The notes: generated by a model not told the origin, from the letters alone. A DNA stretch of 64,000 nucleotides from Clostridiales bacterium (GCA_004558525.1 SFCQ01000003.1:62001-126000), one strand, 5' to 3'; positions 52,949-63,183 are shown, counted from the first letter of the stretch. A program made the numbers and translations.

Positions 52949-53065
52949 CATGATGCTATTTTATATCCGGCAAACGCCGCTGTCAATGGCAATTACATAG
53001 GATATGTGTTATCATTATATAAGTATTATGCTGATTTAAGCACCAACGGGAGGTTAGTGAAATAT

Positions 53066-53914
53066 ATGAAGCCTGTTACAGTAGACGCTTTCTCGCCCGT
53101 GCCGTATGGCGGGAATCCGGCGGGAGTAGCCGTTTATGAGCATGCGTTGCCAAGCGAGGCCGAAATGCGCTCAATTGCCCACGAAATGGGGTACAGCGAA
53201 ACGGCCTTCGTGCTGCCGCTAAGCAAGACAAGATTCTTGATACGCTATTTTACCCCCGTTGAAGAGGTTCCTCTTTGCGGCCACGCCACCATAGGCACAT
53301 TTGCATATCTGTTAAGCATAGGCATGATAGCTGACGATTCGTCGCTTATAGCCGAAACAAAGGCCGGCGATATAGGCGTTATAATAGAAAACTCGCTTAT
53401 ATGGCTGGATATGGCTAAGCCCAAGGAGCTAAAATACCTTAGCGATGCCGATTCAAATGAGCTTTTGAACTGCTTCGGCTTTGATAAGCCTGCTTCTTCA
53501 TGCTTTGGCGCGCTTTGTCCGGCAATATCCGATACAGGACTTGCGGACATCATGCTGCCCTTAGCGTCACAGGCGCTGTTGAACGGCTTAAAGCCTGACA
53601 TGGCAAGGATAGCCGCGCTTTCAAAAAGGCTTTGCGTAACAGGAGTACATGCGTTTGTTAACGCTGAGGACGCCATACACTGCCGCAACTTTGCCCCGCT
53701 TTACGGCATAGATGAAGAAGCCGCAACCGGCACATCGAACGGCGCGCTGACATATTATCTGTATAAAAACAGGCTCATTGAGCCTGACAGGATCAATTTA
53801 TTCATACAGGGAGAGGCTATGAACAGGCCGTCGCGCATATATTCGCGTTTGAGCATGGATGAAACCTCTGATATACTTATACGGATAGGCGGAAATGGAG
53901 CCGTAAGGGAATAG
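53066..53914 (+). CDS. PhzF-family isomerase-like protein
   Basis: A 282-residue PhzF/diaminopimelate epimerase-fold protein. N-terminus VDAFSPVPYGGNPAGVAVYE with the catalytic Glu at position 45 (MGYSETAFV), the same position as in PhzF. CGHATIGTFAYL (about 80-91) and GIDEEAATGTSNGALTYYLY in the second half are family signatures. No phenazine pathway is in the window, so the physiological substrate is unknown. I chose ATG 53066 (GGGAGG upstream); a longer GTG start at 53057 is less likely. Ends with TAG. The next gene begins 9 bases later. Confidence 0.88.
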   Translation: MKPVTVDAFSPVPYGGNPAGVAVYEHALPSEAEMRSIAHEMGYSETAFVLPLSKTRFLIRYFTPVEEVPLCGHATIGTFAYLLSIGMIADDSSLIAETKAGDIGVIIENSLIWLDMAKPKELKYLSDADSNELLNCFGFDKPASSCFGALCPAISDTGLADIMLPLASQALLNGLKPDMARIAALSKRLCVTGVHAFVNAEDAIHCRNFAPLYGIDEEAATGTSNGALTYYLYKNRLIEPDRINLFIQGEAMNRPSRIYSRLSMDETSDILIRIGGNGAVRE

Positions 53915-53923
53915 GAGGGCATC

Positions 53924-54532
53924 ATGCAGACGCAGACTACACTTCCGGAAGGTTATACCGAGCTTTTTAAGCTTAATCTTCAAAAGGATAAAAAGCTTGC
54001 AATTCTTGTGAACTGCATAGCCGTGCTGATAATGGCGGCAATGTTCGTTACAGGCGCGCTCATCGTGCCGCTAAAGGCCGCGCTGCCCGCCCTTGAAACT
54101 GCTGATACTGTATATGTGCCGCTGATACAGCTTATGTTAAAGCTTATAGTCACGCTGTTCGGCTGCATATTATACATTGTGCTGCATGAGCTTGTACACG
54201 GCATATTCATGAAGCATTTCAGCGGCGTAAAGCCGAGCTACGGCTTCACCGGACTATACGCCTACGCAGGCAGCTCCGCTTATTTTGACAAAAAAAGCTA
54301 TGTCATAATAACCCTTGCGCCCATAGTAATATGGGGCATAGCGCTTATGATACTTACGATATTGGCGCCGAGGGAATGGTTCTGGGTGGTCTATTTTATA
54401 CAGATAACCAACATATCCGGCGCCGCCGGCGACCTTTATATAACGTTCCGCTTCCGCAAGCTGCCCAACGATATACTTATAAACGACACAGGCGTTGAGA
54501 TGCGCGTATACGGCAACAAAAAAATGAGCTAA
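53924..54532 (+). CDS. DUF3267 membrane metalloprotease-like protein
   Basis: A 202-residue protein with about four helices and the zinc-protease-type motif HELVH (residues 88-92), then KPSYGFTGLYAYAGSSAYF. DUF3267 proteins resemble site-2-type metalloproteases, but their substrates are unknown. It is cotranscribed with the PhzF-family gene. A terminator follows. Confidence 0.82.
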   Translation: MQTQTTLPEGYTELFKLNLQKDKKLAILVNCIAVLIMAAMFVTGALIVPLKAALPALETADTVYVPLIQLMLKLIVTLFGCILYIVLHELVHGIFMKHFSGVKPSYGFTGLYAYAGSSAYFDKKSYVIITLAPIVIWGIALMILTILAPREWFWVVYFIQITNISGAAGDLYITFRFRKLPNDILINDTGVEMRVYGNKKMS

Positions 54533-54545
54533 GCGCATACACAAA

Positions 54546-54571
54546 GCAGCCGTTGAGTTGCGGCTGCTCAG
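54546..54571 (+). terminator. Terminator after the DUF3267 gene
   Basis: AGCAGCCG / CGGCTGCT stem, 7-base loop, 14 bases past the stop codon. Confidence 0.72.
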
Positions 54572-54584
54572 GCTTTATAAACTA

Positions 54585-54624
54585 ATGGTTGATAAGGGGC
54601 GGCAGCCCCTTAAGCTTTATTCCC
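54585..54624 (+). repeat. Partial hairpin-chain repeat (copy F, left end only)
   Basis: GGTTGATAAGG, the AAGGGGC/GCCCCTT stem and CTTAAGCTTTATTCC match the left end of copies C and D and then stop. It overlaps the last codons of meaB, providing its TAA, so the element may have set the end of this gene. Confidence 0.7.
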
Positions 54625-55741
54625 TTATTGCGCTTTCTATGGTGTCTATAAGCTGCTTGGCGGCAAGCGTGGGCGGCATTTCCCCGCTCATAACATGTAC
54701 GCTCAGTTGCTCCATGCATGCTTGCACCTTGGGGTTAGAGTATATCATGGTGCGTATATAATCGTCCGTCATGCTCTTTACCCATTCCATGGTCTGCTGG
54801 CCGCGCCTGCTTTCAAGTACGCCCGTGCGCTTGGTCTGCTTAATAAAGCCAAGTATAACGTTCCATATGCCGTCAACGCCTTCTCCCGTAATGGCGGAGC
54901 ATGTGTATGCGCCGGTCGTCCAGCCCTCTGTGGCCGGTCTTAAGTACCTGAGCACCTGCTCATATTCCGCCCTTGCAGCCTGCGCGCGCTGTTTGTTGTC
55001 GCCATCCGCCTTGTTGACAAGTATAGCGTCCGCCGTTTCTATAACGCCCTTCTTTATGCCCTGCAGGTCGTCTCCGGCTCCGGCTATGGTTATAACTAAG
55101 AAAAAGTCCACCATCGCCCTTACCGAGGTCTCGTTTTGGCCCACGCCCACGGTCTCTACCAATATGGTATCGAAGCCCGCAGCCTCGCAAAGCAGCATGG
55201 TCTCCCTGCTCTTCCTCGTTACGCCGCCAAGCGTACCGCCTGAAGGCGATGGCCTTATAAAAGCCTCGGGCCGCCTTGCAAGCTTTTCCATCCTTGTTTT
55301 GTCGCCCAGTATGCTGCCCCTTGATATGGCGCTTGTGGGATCAACCGCCAGCACGGCAACCCTCCTGCCCCTATCGCAAAGCATGTTGCCAAAGCACTCT
55401 ATAAACGTGCTTTTGCCCGCCCCTGGTACGCCCGTTATGCCAACGCGCACGGAATTGCCCGTGTGCGGTAGTATCCTTCTGATTATTTCCTGACCAAGCT
55501 TAAAATGCTTTTCGGAATTGCTTTCCACAACCGTTATGGCCTGCGCAAGTATGCGCCTGTCGCCCCTAAGCACGCCTTCAACGTACTCGTCAACGCTGAT
55601 TTCTCTGCGTTTGAAGCTGCGGGGCGCCGCCACAGGCGCCCCGCAGTCCTCCACGCCCGGCATAACGCTGGAGGCAAACTCGCTCCCCGCGTTATCCGGC
55701 GTCCATTCGGGTTTATAATTCTCGCTTTTCTTTTCAGCCAT
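54617..55741 (-). CDS. meaB: Methylmalonyl-CoA mutase-associated GTPase MeaB
   Basis: A 374-residue G3E-type GTPase chaperone that loads and protects the B12 cofactor of methylmalonyl-CoA mutase. Walker A ITGVPGAGKSTFIECFG, DPTSAISRGSILGDKTRM, the DTILVETVGVGQNE switch, and NKADGDN for base recognition. The C-terminal helix ends at a TAA contributed by a partial repeat. I chose ATG 55741, just past the mutase stop; a longer TTG start inside the mutase is less likely. Confidence 0.93.
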   Translation of the reverse strand: MAEKKSENYKPEWTPDNAGSEFASSVMPGVEDCGAPVAAPRSFKRREISVDEYVEGVLRGDRRILAQAITVVESNSEKHFKLGQEIIRRILPHTGNSVRVGITGVPGAGKSTFIECFGNMLCDRGRRVAVLAVDPTSAISRGSILGDKTRMEKLARRPEAFIRPSPSGGTLGGVTRKSRETMLLCEAAGFDTILVETVGVGQNETSVRAMVDFFLVITIAGAGDDLQGIKKGVIETADAILVNKADGDNKQRAQAARAEYEQVLRYLRPATEGWTTGAYTCSAITGEGVDGIWNVILGFIKQTKRTGVLESRRGQQTMEWVKSMTDDYIRTMIYSNPKVQACMEQLSVHVMSGEMPPTLAAKQLIDTIESAIRE

Positions 55742-55745
55742 TTCT

Positions 55746-57941
55746 TTATTCTTCGTCCGTATAGCCAAGGCGCTCGTTAAGCTTATTGAGCATCTCTTCA
55801 GCGGCCTGCGGTATCCTGGTGCCCGGCCCGAATATGCACGCGGCTCCGGCCTTGTAAAGGAAGTCGTAATCCTGCGCCGGAATCACGCCGCCGACTACCA
55901 CCATTATATCCTCCCTGCCGAGCTTCCTAAGCTCATCCATAAGCTGAGGCAGCAGCGTCTTATGCCCGGCGGCGAGCGAGCTCATGCCCACTATATGCAC
56001 GTCGTTATCAACAGCGTCCCTTGCAGTCTCAGCCGGAGTCTGGAACAGCGGCCCTACGTCAACGTCAAAGCCCATGTCGGCATACGCGGTGGCGACTACC
56101 TTGGCGCCCCTGTCATGCCCGTCCTGGCCCATCTTAGCTACCATTATGCGCGGACGGCGGCCCTCTCTCTTTTCAAACTCATCGGTCATCTTGCGCACAT
56201 GCTCTATCTCCGCCGTGTCGGAGGATTCCTTTGAATACACGCCCGATATGGAGCGTATGACCGCCTTATGCCTGCCGCATACCTTTTCAACTGCCATAGA
56301 TATCTCCCCAAGGCTCGCCCTTGCGCGCGCCGCCTCAACGGCAAGCTCAAGCAGGTTGCCTTCTTCGGTCTCAACGGACTTTGTTATTGCGTCAAGGCAC
56401 TGCTGTACCTTTTCATTATCCCTGTTCGCCCTCAGCTTATTGAGCCTTGCTATCTGTGCCTCGCGAACGGCGGTGTTATCCACCTCAAGAATGTCTATAG
56501 CGTCCTCATGCTCAAGCTGCATGTAGTTGAGGCCAACTATGTTTTCCCTGCCGGAGTCTATCCTGGCCTGACGCCTTGCGGCGGCCTCCTCTATCCTCAT
56601 CTTGGGCAGTCCGGTCTCTATGGCCTTTGCCATGCCGCCAAGCTTTTCAACCTCCTGTATGTGGCCCCAAGCCCTCTTTATAAGCTCATCCGTAAGCGCC
56701 TCAACATAGTATGAGCCTCCCCACGGGTCAACCACCTTGCAGACCCTTGTTTCGTCCTGTATATACAGCTGGGTATTTCTGGCTATGCGCGCAGAGAAGT
56801 CCGTAGGCAGCGCTATAGCCTCGTCAAGCGCATTGGTATGCAGGCTCTGCGTATGGCCAAGAGCGGCGGCCATAGCCTCCATACACGTCCTTGCAACGTT
56901 GTTAAAAGGATCCTGCGCGGTAAGGCTCCAGCCGGAGGTCTGGCAATGCGTCCTCAGCGCCATGGACTTATCAAGCTTAGGCCCGAATTCCTTTATTATC
57001 TTCGCCCAAAGCACACGGCCTGCGCGCATCTTGGCGACCTCCATAAAGTAGTTCTTGCCCATTCCCCAGAAGAAGGAGAGCCTGGGGGCAAACGCGTCTA
57101 TGCTAAGTCCGGCAGCTATACCCGTCCTTATATACTCAAGGCCGTCCGCAAGCGTATAACCAAGCTCTATATCCGCAGTAGCTCCGGCCTCCTGAATATG
57201 ATAGCCGGATATGGATATTGAATTGAACTTGGGCATGTACTTTGCCGTATAGGCAAATATATCGCCTATTATGCGCATGGAGGTCTTGGGAGGATAGATG
57301 TAGGTATTCCTCACCATGAACTCCTTAAGTATATCGTTCTGTATGGTGCCGGCCAGCTTTGACTTGTCAACGCCCTGCTCCTCGGCAGCCAGTATGTAGA
57401 ACGCCATTATAGGCAGCACGGCGCCGTTCATGGTCATTGAAACGGACATCTGGTCAAGAGGTATGCCCTTGAACAGTATCTCCATATCAAGTATCGAATC
57501 AACGGCAACGCCGGCCTTGCCAACATCGCCTATCACCCTGGGGTGATCTGAGTCATAGCCCCTGTGCGTAGCAAGGTCGAACGCTATTGAAAGTCCCTTC
57601 TGTCCGGCAGCGAGATTCCTTCTGTAAAAGGCGTTTGATTCCTCTGCCGTGGAGAAGCCGGCGTACTGGCGCACGGTCCAGGGCCTGGTAACATACATGG
57701 TGGGATATGGTCCCCTCAGGAAAGGAGGAAGTCCCGCAGTGTAGCCGGTATGCACGGCGTCCTTTATGTCAGCCCTGGTGTAGTTGGGCTGAACGTCTAT
57801 CTGCTCCATGGTGTGGGTAACAAGCTCTTCAACGCTCATGCCTGTCTCGGCCTTAACGCGCGCTGCCCACTGCTCCCTGGTCTCCTTTTCGGTTGAAGGA
57901 GCGGTAAAATCAACCTTTGAAAAATCGGGTCTTATGCTCAT
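55746..57941 (-). CDS. mutB: Methylmalonyl-CoA mutase large (catalytic) subunit
   Basis: A 731-residue B12 enzyme interconverting succinyl-CoA and (R)-methylmalonyl-CoA. Catalytic TIM barrel ([23 protein letters not shown], substrate Tyr; [23 protein letters not shown]). C-terminal cobalamin domain with DxHxxG as [26 protein letters not shown]. Length matches the family. It is coupled to the small subunit upstream through TGATG overlap. In a propionate-forming fermenter it runs from succinyl-CoA to methylmalonyl-CoA. Confidence 0.96.
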   Translation of the reverse strand: MSIRPDFSKVDFTAPSTEKETREQWAARVKAETGMSVEELVTHTMEQIDVQPNYTRADIKDAVHTGYTAGLPPFLRGPYPTMYVTRPWTVRQYAGFSTAEESNAFYRRNLAAGQKGLSIAFDLATHRGYDSDHPRVIGDVGKAGVAVDSILDMEILFKGIPLDQMSVSMTMNGAVLPIMAFYILAAEEQGVDKSKLAGTIQNDILKEFMVRNTYIYPPKTSMRIIGDIFAYTAKYMPKFNSISISGYHIQEAGATADIELGYTLADGLEYIRTGIAAGLSIDAFAPRLSFFWGMGKNYFMEVAKMRAGRVLWAKIIKEFGPKLDKSMALRTHCQTSGWSLTAQDPFNNVARTCMEAMAAALGHTQSLHTNALDEAIALPTDFSARIARNTQLYIQDETRVCKVVDPWGGSYYVEALTDELIKRAWGHIQEVEKLGGMAKAIETGLPKMRIEEAAARRQARIDSGRENIVGLNYMQLEHEDAIDILEVDNTAVREAQIARLNKLRANRDNEKVQQCLDAITKSVETEEGNLLELAVEAARARASLGEISMAVEKVCGRHKAVIRSISGVYSKESSDTAEIEHVRKMTDEFEKREGRRPRIMVAKMGQDGHDRGAKVVATAYADMGFDVDVGPLFQTPAETARDAVDNDVHIVGMSSLAAGHKTLLPQLMDELRKLGREDIMVVVGGVIPAQDYDFLYKAGAACIFGPGTRIPQAAEEMLNKLNERLGYTDEE

Positions 57942-59842
57942 CAGCCTATCCCCCTTTCGCTCTGGATCCTTCTGAGTATCTCAAGGCAGTTCGCCTTAAC
58001 GTGTATGTAGTCATCAACGCCGGCCTCGTCATAGCTCTGCTTGAACTCCGCCGCCGGAGCGCCTGCAAGCATGACCAGCATGTTGGGCGCTTTTTCCTTT
58101 ATGCCCCTGGCTATTGAGGGAACAAGCTCCGGATAAGTATCGTCCGTTGAGCATATAACGGCCACATCGGCTCCGCTTTCGCAGGCGGCCTTTATTGCGC
58201 AGTTGGGACATTCAAAGCCATCGTTGCCTATGACGTTTATGCCGCCCACCTCAAGGAATCCCCTTGAAAAATCAGCTCTCGCCTTATGCTGGGGTATAGG
58301 CCCCATATTCACAAGGAACGCGCTCAGGCGCTTGCCCGTCTTTTCGGCAGCCTCGTCAGTGGCCTTCCTCAGCGCCTCAAACTGCTCTGTCCAGCGGTGC
58401 GGCTTTATCGGCTCAACGCTTATTGAGAACTCGCACTGGCAGCAGCAGGGCTTCTTCTTTTCCTTGGGAGCCCTTTCAAGCGGCTTCTCGGTCATGTTGG
58501 CATACATGTTGGTGCCAACGGCCCTGTCAGCCCTTGTGGCAAGCTTTTTGAACCTTTCGTCAAGCACATTCTTGACCTCGGCCTGTATCTCGCCCGCTTT
58601 AAGCAGCTCGAGCATGCCGCCCTTTGCCTCTATATCCTTGAACTTTTCAGCTATAGCCTCTATAAGCTGATTGGTGAGCGTTTCAACATACCAGCTTCCG
58701 CCCGCAGGATCAACGGGGTGCAGAAGGTCAAACTCCTCCCTCAGCATAAGCTGAAGATTCCTCGCTATCCTTCTTGAGGTCTCATCGCTTTCACCAATGG
58801 CTTCGTCAAGCGGGGATACGTTCATAGCGTTTATGCCGCCAACTACGCCGGAGAAGGCCTCCGTAGTGGCCCTGAGTATGTTCACATAGGGATCGAATAC
58901 GGTCTTTGTAAATGCCGATGTGCTGGCAAAAACATCCGCCTTGGCAGCCTCGTCCCCCGCGCCGTAAGCCCTGGCCATCCTTGCGAACACAACGCGCATG
59001 GCCCTGAGCTTGGCTATCTCCATAAAGAAGTTGGAGCCGAGCGATACGCAAAGCCTTATGCTGCCAGCCGCATCGTCCGCGCTTATGCCCCTGTCCGTCA
59101 TTGAAGCTATGTAGTCGCTGGCTGTGGCTATAACGTAGGCAGCCTCCTGCACGGCCGTTGCGCCGCCGTTTGCGTATACGCTGCCGTCAGCTATCACGGT
59201 GCGCAGCTTGGGCGCGTTTGCCTTGGCGAACCTGACGGAGCTTGCCATGTCGTCATAGGCTTCTTCCATGCTCTTCTTTATGCCGCCGCTCAGCGCTATC
59301 TTGCCTATCGGGTCCGCGCCGAAGCAGCCCTCCGCCTTGTCAAAGCCGTCTATGACGTTCTTAGCCATTTCAAGCTTCTTTATGGCGCTTGCGCCGCACT
59401 TTACATGCAACGCGGCAGCGGGCAGCATAACGCCTGCGAAAAGAGCCTTCATGCCGGCTTCGTTTTCAACGTCGACGCCCGTGCAAAGGTCAACGTTCAC
59501 CGCCGTCGCTCCCTTTTCAAGCTCATGCAGTATAAGCGCGTTTGCCTTTTCAGGCGAAACAGCCTCCACCTGCTGGGCAATGGCCCAGGGCGCGTGCATA
59601 TAGCCCGCAGGGTCGGTGCCGCGCAGGTAATCGCCCTCGCCGGGGCGCGAAGGATTGAGGGAATAGTCAGCGTCGGTGTATATGGGCTTAAGGGTTATGC
59701 CCTCATATGTTTTGGTAAGCAGCTTTTTATCAAAGTCGGCGCCCTTCAATGACTCTATCGCGGCAGCCTTCCATTCATCGTAGGCAGGTACCGGAAATTC
59801 GTCGAGCGACGGCCTTGTATACTGGGTCTCTTCGTTTGCCAT
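57941..59842 (-). CDS. mutA: Methylmalonyl-CoA mutase small subunit
   Basis: A 633-residue non-catalytic partner of the mutase. It has the barrel ([46 protein letters not shown]) and a cobalamin-fold domain in which the B12-binding DxHxxG is missing (the equivalent segment reads [14 protein letters not shown]), as in known small subunits. Unusual is a CCCQC run (codons at 58433-58447) in the linker before the second domain. First mutase gene, 18 bases after the carboxylase. Confidence 0.93.
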   Translation of the reverse strand: MANEETQYTRPSLDEFPVPAYDEWKAAAIESLKGADFDKKLLTKTYEGITLKPIYTDADYSLNPSRPGEGDYLRGTDPAGYMHAPWAIAQQVEAVSPEKANALILHELEKGATAVNVDLCTGVDVENEAGMKALFAGVMLPAAALHVKCGASAIKKLEMAKNVIDGFDKAEGCFGADPIGKIALSGGIKKSMEEAYDDMASSVRFAKANAPKLRTVIADGSVYANGGATAVQEAAYVIATASDYIASMTDRGISADDAAGSIRLCVSLGSNFFMEIAKLRAMRVVFARMARAYGAGDEAAKADVFASTSAFTKTVFDPYVNILRATTEAFSGVVGGINAMNVSPLDEAIGESDETSRRIARNLQLMLREEFDLLHPVDPAGGSWYVETLTNQLIEAIAEKFKDIEAKGGMLELLKAGEIQAEVKNVLDERFKKLATRADRAVGTNMYANMTEKPLERAPKEKKKPCCCQCEFSISVEPIKPHRWTEQFEALRKATDEAAEKTGKRLSAFLVNMGPIPQHKARADFSRGFLEVGGINVIGNDGFECPNCAIKAACESGADVAVICSTDDTYPELVPSIARGIKEKAPNMLVMLAGAPAAEFKQSYDEAGVDDYIHVKANCLEILRRIQSERGIG

Positions 59843-59860
59843 TATATGTTCCTCCTTGGC

Positions 59861-61387
59861 TTAAACGGGGAAATTGCCGTGTTTCTTCTCGGGTCTGGTT
59901 TCTTTTTTGCTTTCGAGCATGCTCAGCGCGCTTGCAACATGTACCCTTGTAAGCGCCGGCTCTATAACGTCGTCAACAAAGCCGCGCGACGCCGCCTGAT
60001 AGGGGTTTGCAAAATTCTTTCTGTATTCCTCTATCATCTGCTTGCGGGTCTCCTGCGGGTTCTCGCTGGCCTCTATCTCCTTGCGGTAGACAATGTTGGC
60101 CGCGCCGTCGGGTCCCATAACGGCTATTTCGGCCGTGGGCCATGCAAACACCATATCCGCGCCAAGATCCTTTGAGCACATGGCAAGATACGCCCCGCCG
60201 TAAGCCTTTCTTGTGACAACGGTAATCTTGGGGCATGTAGCCTCGGAATAGGCGTAAAGCATCTTTGCGCCGTGGCGTATTATTCCGCCGTATTCCTGAT
60301 TCACGCCGGGCAGGAAGCCGGGCACGTCAACAAACGTAAGCAGGGGTATATTGAAGCTATCGCATATTGAGATGAACCTTGCCGCCTTGTCGGAGGCGTT
60401 GATATCAAGGCTGCCTGCCATAACGGTAGGCTCGTTTGCCAATATGCCTACCGACCTTCCGCCTATGCGGCCAAAGCCGGTTATCATGTTCTTGGCATAG
60501 TAGGGCTGCACCTCAAAGAAGTCGCCGTCGTCGATAACGCTCTTTATAACGGTCTTCATCTCGTAAGCCTTGTTGCTGCTTTCGGGCATTATCTCGTTAA
60601 GGTTCTCGCAAACCCTGTTCACATCGTCGCCAGCATAACGTATAGGCGCGCTCTCGCGGTTGGACGAAGGCAGGAAGCTTATCAGCCGCCTTATGCCGTC
60701 AAGCGTCTGATACTCGTCAGGATATACAAAGTGCGCAACGCCGGATTTCTGGTTGTGTACCATGGCGCCGCCAAGCGCGTCGCTTGTGACCTCTTCCCTT
60801 GTAACGGTCTTTATTACCTGAGGACCGGTTATGAACATATAGGAGGTCTTGTCGGACATGAATATGAAGTCCGTAAGCGCCGGAGAATACACGGCGCCGC
60901 CTGCGCAGGGGCCCATTATTGCAGATATCTGGGGAACTACGCCCGAGGCTATGGTGTTCCTGTAGAATATGTTGCCGTAGCCGGAAAGCGCGTCGACAGC
61001 TTCGGGTATCCTTGCTCCGCCGCTGTCGTTGAGGCCTATTACCGGCGCGCCCATCTTAAGCGCAAGGTCAAGCACCTTGCATATCTTCTTTGCATGCATC
61101 TCGCCCAGCGAGCCGCCTACAACGGTAAAGTCCTGCGCGTAAACGTATACGAGCCTTCCCTCTATCATGCCGTAGCCGGTAACTACGCCGTCGCCGGCGT
61201 TGCCCGCGCCGTAACGGCTTTCAACAAAAGCGTCAAGCTCAACAAAGCTGCCCTCGTCAAGCAGATAGTTGAGCCTTTCCCTTGCTGTAAGCTTGCCGGC
61301 ATCATGCTGCTTGGCTATGCGCTTTTCGCCGCCGCCTGCCGCTATTTTATCCTTCTTTTCGTAAAGCAAATCTATCTTGGTTTCCAT
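59861..61387 (-). CDS. mmdA: Methylmalonyl-CoA decarboxylase/carboxyltransferase alpha-type subunit
   Basis: A 508-residue acyl-CoA carboxyltransferase (propionyl-CoA carboxylase beta-like). KQHDAGKLTARERLNYLLDEGSFVELDAF, the crotonase-fold oxyanion motifs (GGSLGEMHAKKICKVLDLA, SGGARIPEAVDALSGYGNIFYRN), and CGGAVYSPALTDFIFM, with a C-terminal half of the same fold. It transfers CO2 between methylmalonyl-CoA and biotin. Whether it pumps sodium as a decarboxylase or works in a transcarboxylase cannot be told: no biotin carrier or membrane beta subunit lies in the window. The ATG at 61387 follows AGGAG. Confidence 0.9.
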   Translation of the reverse strand: METKIDLLYEKKDKIAAGGGEKRIAKQHDAGKLTARERLNYLLDEGSFVELDAFVESRYGAGNAGDGVVTGYGMIEGRLVYVYAQDFTVVGGSLGEMHAKKICKVLDLALKMGAPVIGLNDSGGARIPEAVDALSGYGNIFYRNTIASGVVPQISAIMGPCAGGAVYSPALTDFIFMSDKTSYMFITGPQVIKTVTREEVTSDALGGAMVHNQKSGVAHFVYPDEYQTLDGIRRLISFLPSSNRESAPIRYAGDDVNRVCENLNEIMPESSNKAYEMKTVIKSVIDDGDFFEVQPYYAKNMITGFGRIGGRSVGILANEPTVMAGSLDINASDKAARFISICDSFNIPLLTFVDVPGFLPGVNQEYGGIIRHGAKMLYAYSEATCPKITVVTRKAYGGAYLAMCSKDLGADMVFAWPTAEIAVMGPDGAANIVYRKEIEASENPQETRKQMIEEYRKNFANPYQAASRGFVDDVIEPALTRVHVASALSMLESKKETRPEKKHGNFPV

Positions 61388-61399
61388 CAATATATCTCC

Positions 61400-61801
61400 T
61401 TACTTTCTTTCGGTAAGCTCAATAAGCACGCCGCCGGAAGCCTTGGGGTGCATAAAAGCTATGCTCGCGCCGCCCGCTCCGTACCTTGGCTCCGTATCTA
61501 TCATGCGGAAGCCTTTTTCCTGCATCTCTGCTATAGCGGCCTTTATATCCGGCACGCGTATGGCTATATGCTGTATGCCAGCGCCCTTCTTTTCAATAAA
61601 TTTGGCGATAGGGCCATCCTCCGTGGTGCTTTCAAGCAGCTCTATCTCGCTGTCTCCGCAGGGATAGAACTCCACGCGCACCTTCTGCTGCTCAACTTCT
61701 TCTATGCCGTTGCTCTTAAGGCCGAGCGCCTCGTAGAAGGGCCTCATCTCGTCAAGGCTGTTCACCGCTATACCGACGTGGTCGATTCTGAGTGGTTCCA
61801 T
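61400..61801 (-). CDS. mce: Methylmalonyl-CoA epimerase
   Basis: 133-residue vicinal-oxygen-chelate enzyme that interconverts (R)- and (S)-methylmalonyl-CoA, joining mutase and decarboxylase. Metal ligands in RIDHVGIAVNS (His) and GAGIQHIAIRV (His), with the C-terminal SGGVLIEL (Glu). The gene is 12 bases upstream of mmdA and starts the propionate operon; the start follows AGGACGG. Confidence 0.94.
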   Translation of the reverse strand: MEPLRIDHVGIAVNSLDEMRPFYEALGLKSNGIEEVEQQKVRVEFYPCGDSEIELLESTTEDGPIAKFIEKKGAGIQHIAIRVPDIKAAIAEMQEKGFRMIDTEPRYGAGGASIAFMHPKASGGVLIELTERK

Positions 61802-61884
61802 GCTGTACCGTCCTTTCTCATAATTGGGTGTGTTTATCTGAATCCTACTAATTGTACACTATTTTAACTCGTTTGTGTATACAT

Positions 61885-61915
61885 ATCCCACCTGCTGAAA
61901 TGCGGCAGGTGGGAT
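61885..61915. terminator. Hairpin between the oxidoreductase and propionate operons
   Basis: ATCCCACCTGC / GCAGGTGGGAT stem, 11 bases past the gamma-subunit stop. No T-run on the minus strand, so termination strength is uncertain. Confidence 0.6.
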
Positions 61916-61925
61916 AATAAGCTTT

Positions 61926-62429
61926 TTACTTGTTAAGCAGCTCGTCTGCGAACTTAAAGCCCGCTTCCGCGCACTTCATGTTCTTTTCTATAAAGCGCGG
62001 GAACTGCTCCTTAAGGGATTCAAGCGCGCTCTCGCGCCTTACAAGACCGGTATAGGCTACGAGGAAGGATACCGCTATCACGTTTGCGCCCTGCGGATTT
62101 ATCTCATGCGCTGCGGCAAGAATTGGAACCTTTATCACGTTTTTGCCGCTGCCGTCCGTATGCATGGAGGAATCCACGAATATAACGGTCTTTTCATCCG
62201 CAACAAGGCCATAGGTCTTGAAAGCGTCGTCAGTAAGGCAAAGAAGATAGTCGGGAGTGGTAGCCTTGGGGTAGTCGATAGGCTCCTCGCTTATAACGAC
62301 CTCAGCCTTTGACGAGCCGCCGCGGGCCTCCGGGCCGTAGCTCTGGCTCTGTATGGCATACTTGCCGTCATGCACGGCGGCCGCGGCCAATATTATACCG
62401 GCAGAGATTATGCCCTGTCCGCCGGAACC
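61926..62429 (-). pseudogene. korC: 2-oxoacid:ferredoxin oxidoreductase gamma subunit, start lost
   Basis: The frame carries the gamma-subunit signature from its very first conserved block, GSGGQGIISAGIILAAAAVHDG (codons from 62429), through YGPEARGGSSKAEVVIS to the stop at 61926, about 167 residues. There is no ATG/GTG and no ribosome site before GSGGQG. The sequence upstream is the beta subunit in another frame. A +1 step after GAG (62431-62433), skipping one base at 62430, would fuse NKQAKE directly to GSGGQG. A TTG at 62388-62390 could start a protein lacking the TPP/CoA loop. Either a deletion has damaged the operon, or beta and gamma are made as one protein by frameshift, or the assembly lost bases. 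Confidence 0.75.
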
Positions 62430-63183
62430 GCTCCTTGGCCTGCTTGTTCACAAACTCGCCTATAACAAAGGGCTTATCATACTCTGTCACGCCCGGCTTT
62501 AGCATAGTGCAGTCGTCGCGCAGCCTTTCCATCATCGTTACGGCGTCGCCTATCTTGTTCCTGCGCCCATAATAGGTGGGGCAGGTGGACAGGCATTCCA
62601 CAACGGAAAAGCCCTTGTGCTCTATGGCGTGCTTTATGTAGTTCTTGGTCTGCATGGCATGATATACGCTGCCGCGGGCAACGTAGGTGGCGCCGGCGCC
62701 TTCAGCAAGGTTGACAAGGTCGAAGGGCCTGTCTATATTGCCGTAAACGGCGGTGGTAGCGAACTTGCCGGTCGGCGTCATGGGCGAATACTGGCCGCTG
62801 GTCATGCCGTAGATGCAGTTGTTGACAACAACAAGCGTCATGTTGACGTTCCTGCGGCAGGCATGTATAAAGTGGTTGCCGCCTATTGCGGTAGCGTCGC
62901 CATCGCCGGATATCACTATCACGTTAAGCTCGGGATTGGCCATCTTTATGCCCGTGGCAAAAGGAAGCGCGCGCCCGTGAGCGGTGTGCAGCGTGTCAAA
63001 ATCCATGTATCCGGGGGCGCGGGAGGAGCAGCCGATGCCGGATACGATAACGGTCTTGTCCCTGTCGAGCCCAAGCTCGTCTATGGCGCGGATTATGTTA
63101 CCCATAACGATGCCGTTGCCGCAGCCGGGGCACCAGATATGGGGCATGTGGGACTGCCTGAGATAATCTGTTACGTTAGTCAT
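62368..63183 (-). CDS. korB: 2-oxoacid:ferredoxin oxidoreductase beta subunit (abnormal C-terminus)
   Basis: TPP-binding subunit (271 residues). HIWCPGCGNGIVMGNIIRAIDE, SGIGCSSRAPGYMDFDTLHTAHGRALPFATGIK, and the TPP/Mg motif ISGDGDATAIGGNHFIHACRRN ... NNCIYGMTSGQYSP are all intact. The last about 18 codons after NKQAKE are not beta-like: they are the gamma-subunit start read out of frame. The usual C-terminal tail and stop codon are absent. Together with the alpha subunit it oxidises a 2-oxoacid to acyl-CoA and reduces ferredoxin. 2-Oxoglutarate is the likely substrate given the neighbouring methylmalonyl-CoA genes. Confidence 0.88.
   Translation of the reverse strand: MTNVTDYLRQSHMPHIWCPGCGNGIVMGNIIRAIDELGLDRDKTVIVSGIGCSSRAPGYMDFDTLHTAHGRALPFATGIKMANPELNVIVISGDGDATAIGGNHFIHACRRNVNMTLVVVNNCIYGMTSGQYSPMTPTGKFATTAVYGNIDRPFDLVNLAEGAGATYVARGSVYHAMQTKNYIKHAIEHKGFSVVECLSTCPTYYGRRNKIGDAVTMMERLRDDCTMLKPGVTEYDKPFVIGEFVNKQAKERFRRTGHNLCRYNIGRGRRA

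Noticed and set aside
61802..61884. Promoter of the mce operon (TACAAT around 61852)
   Set aside because: A -10 like hexamer is present but I could not place a credible -35.
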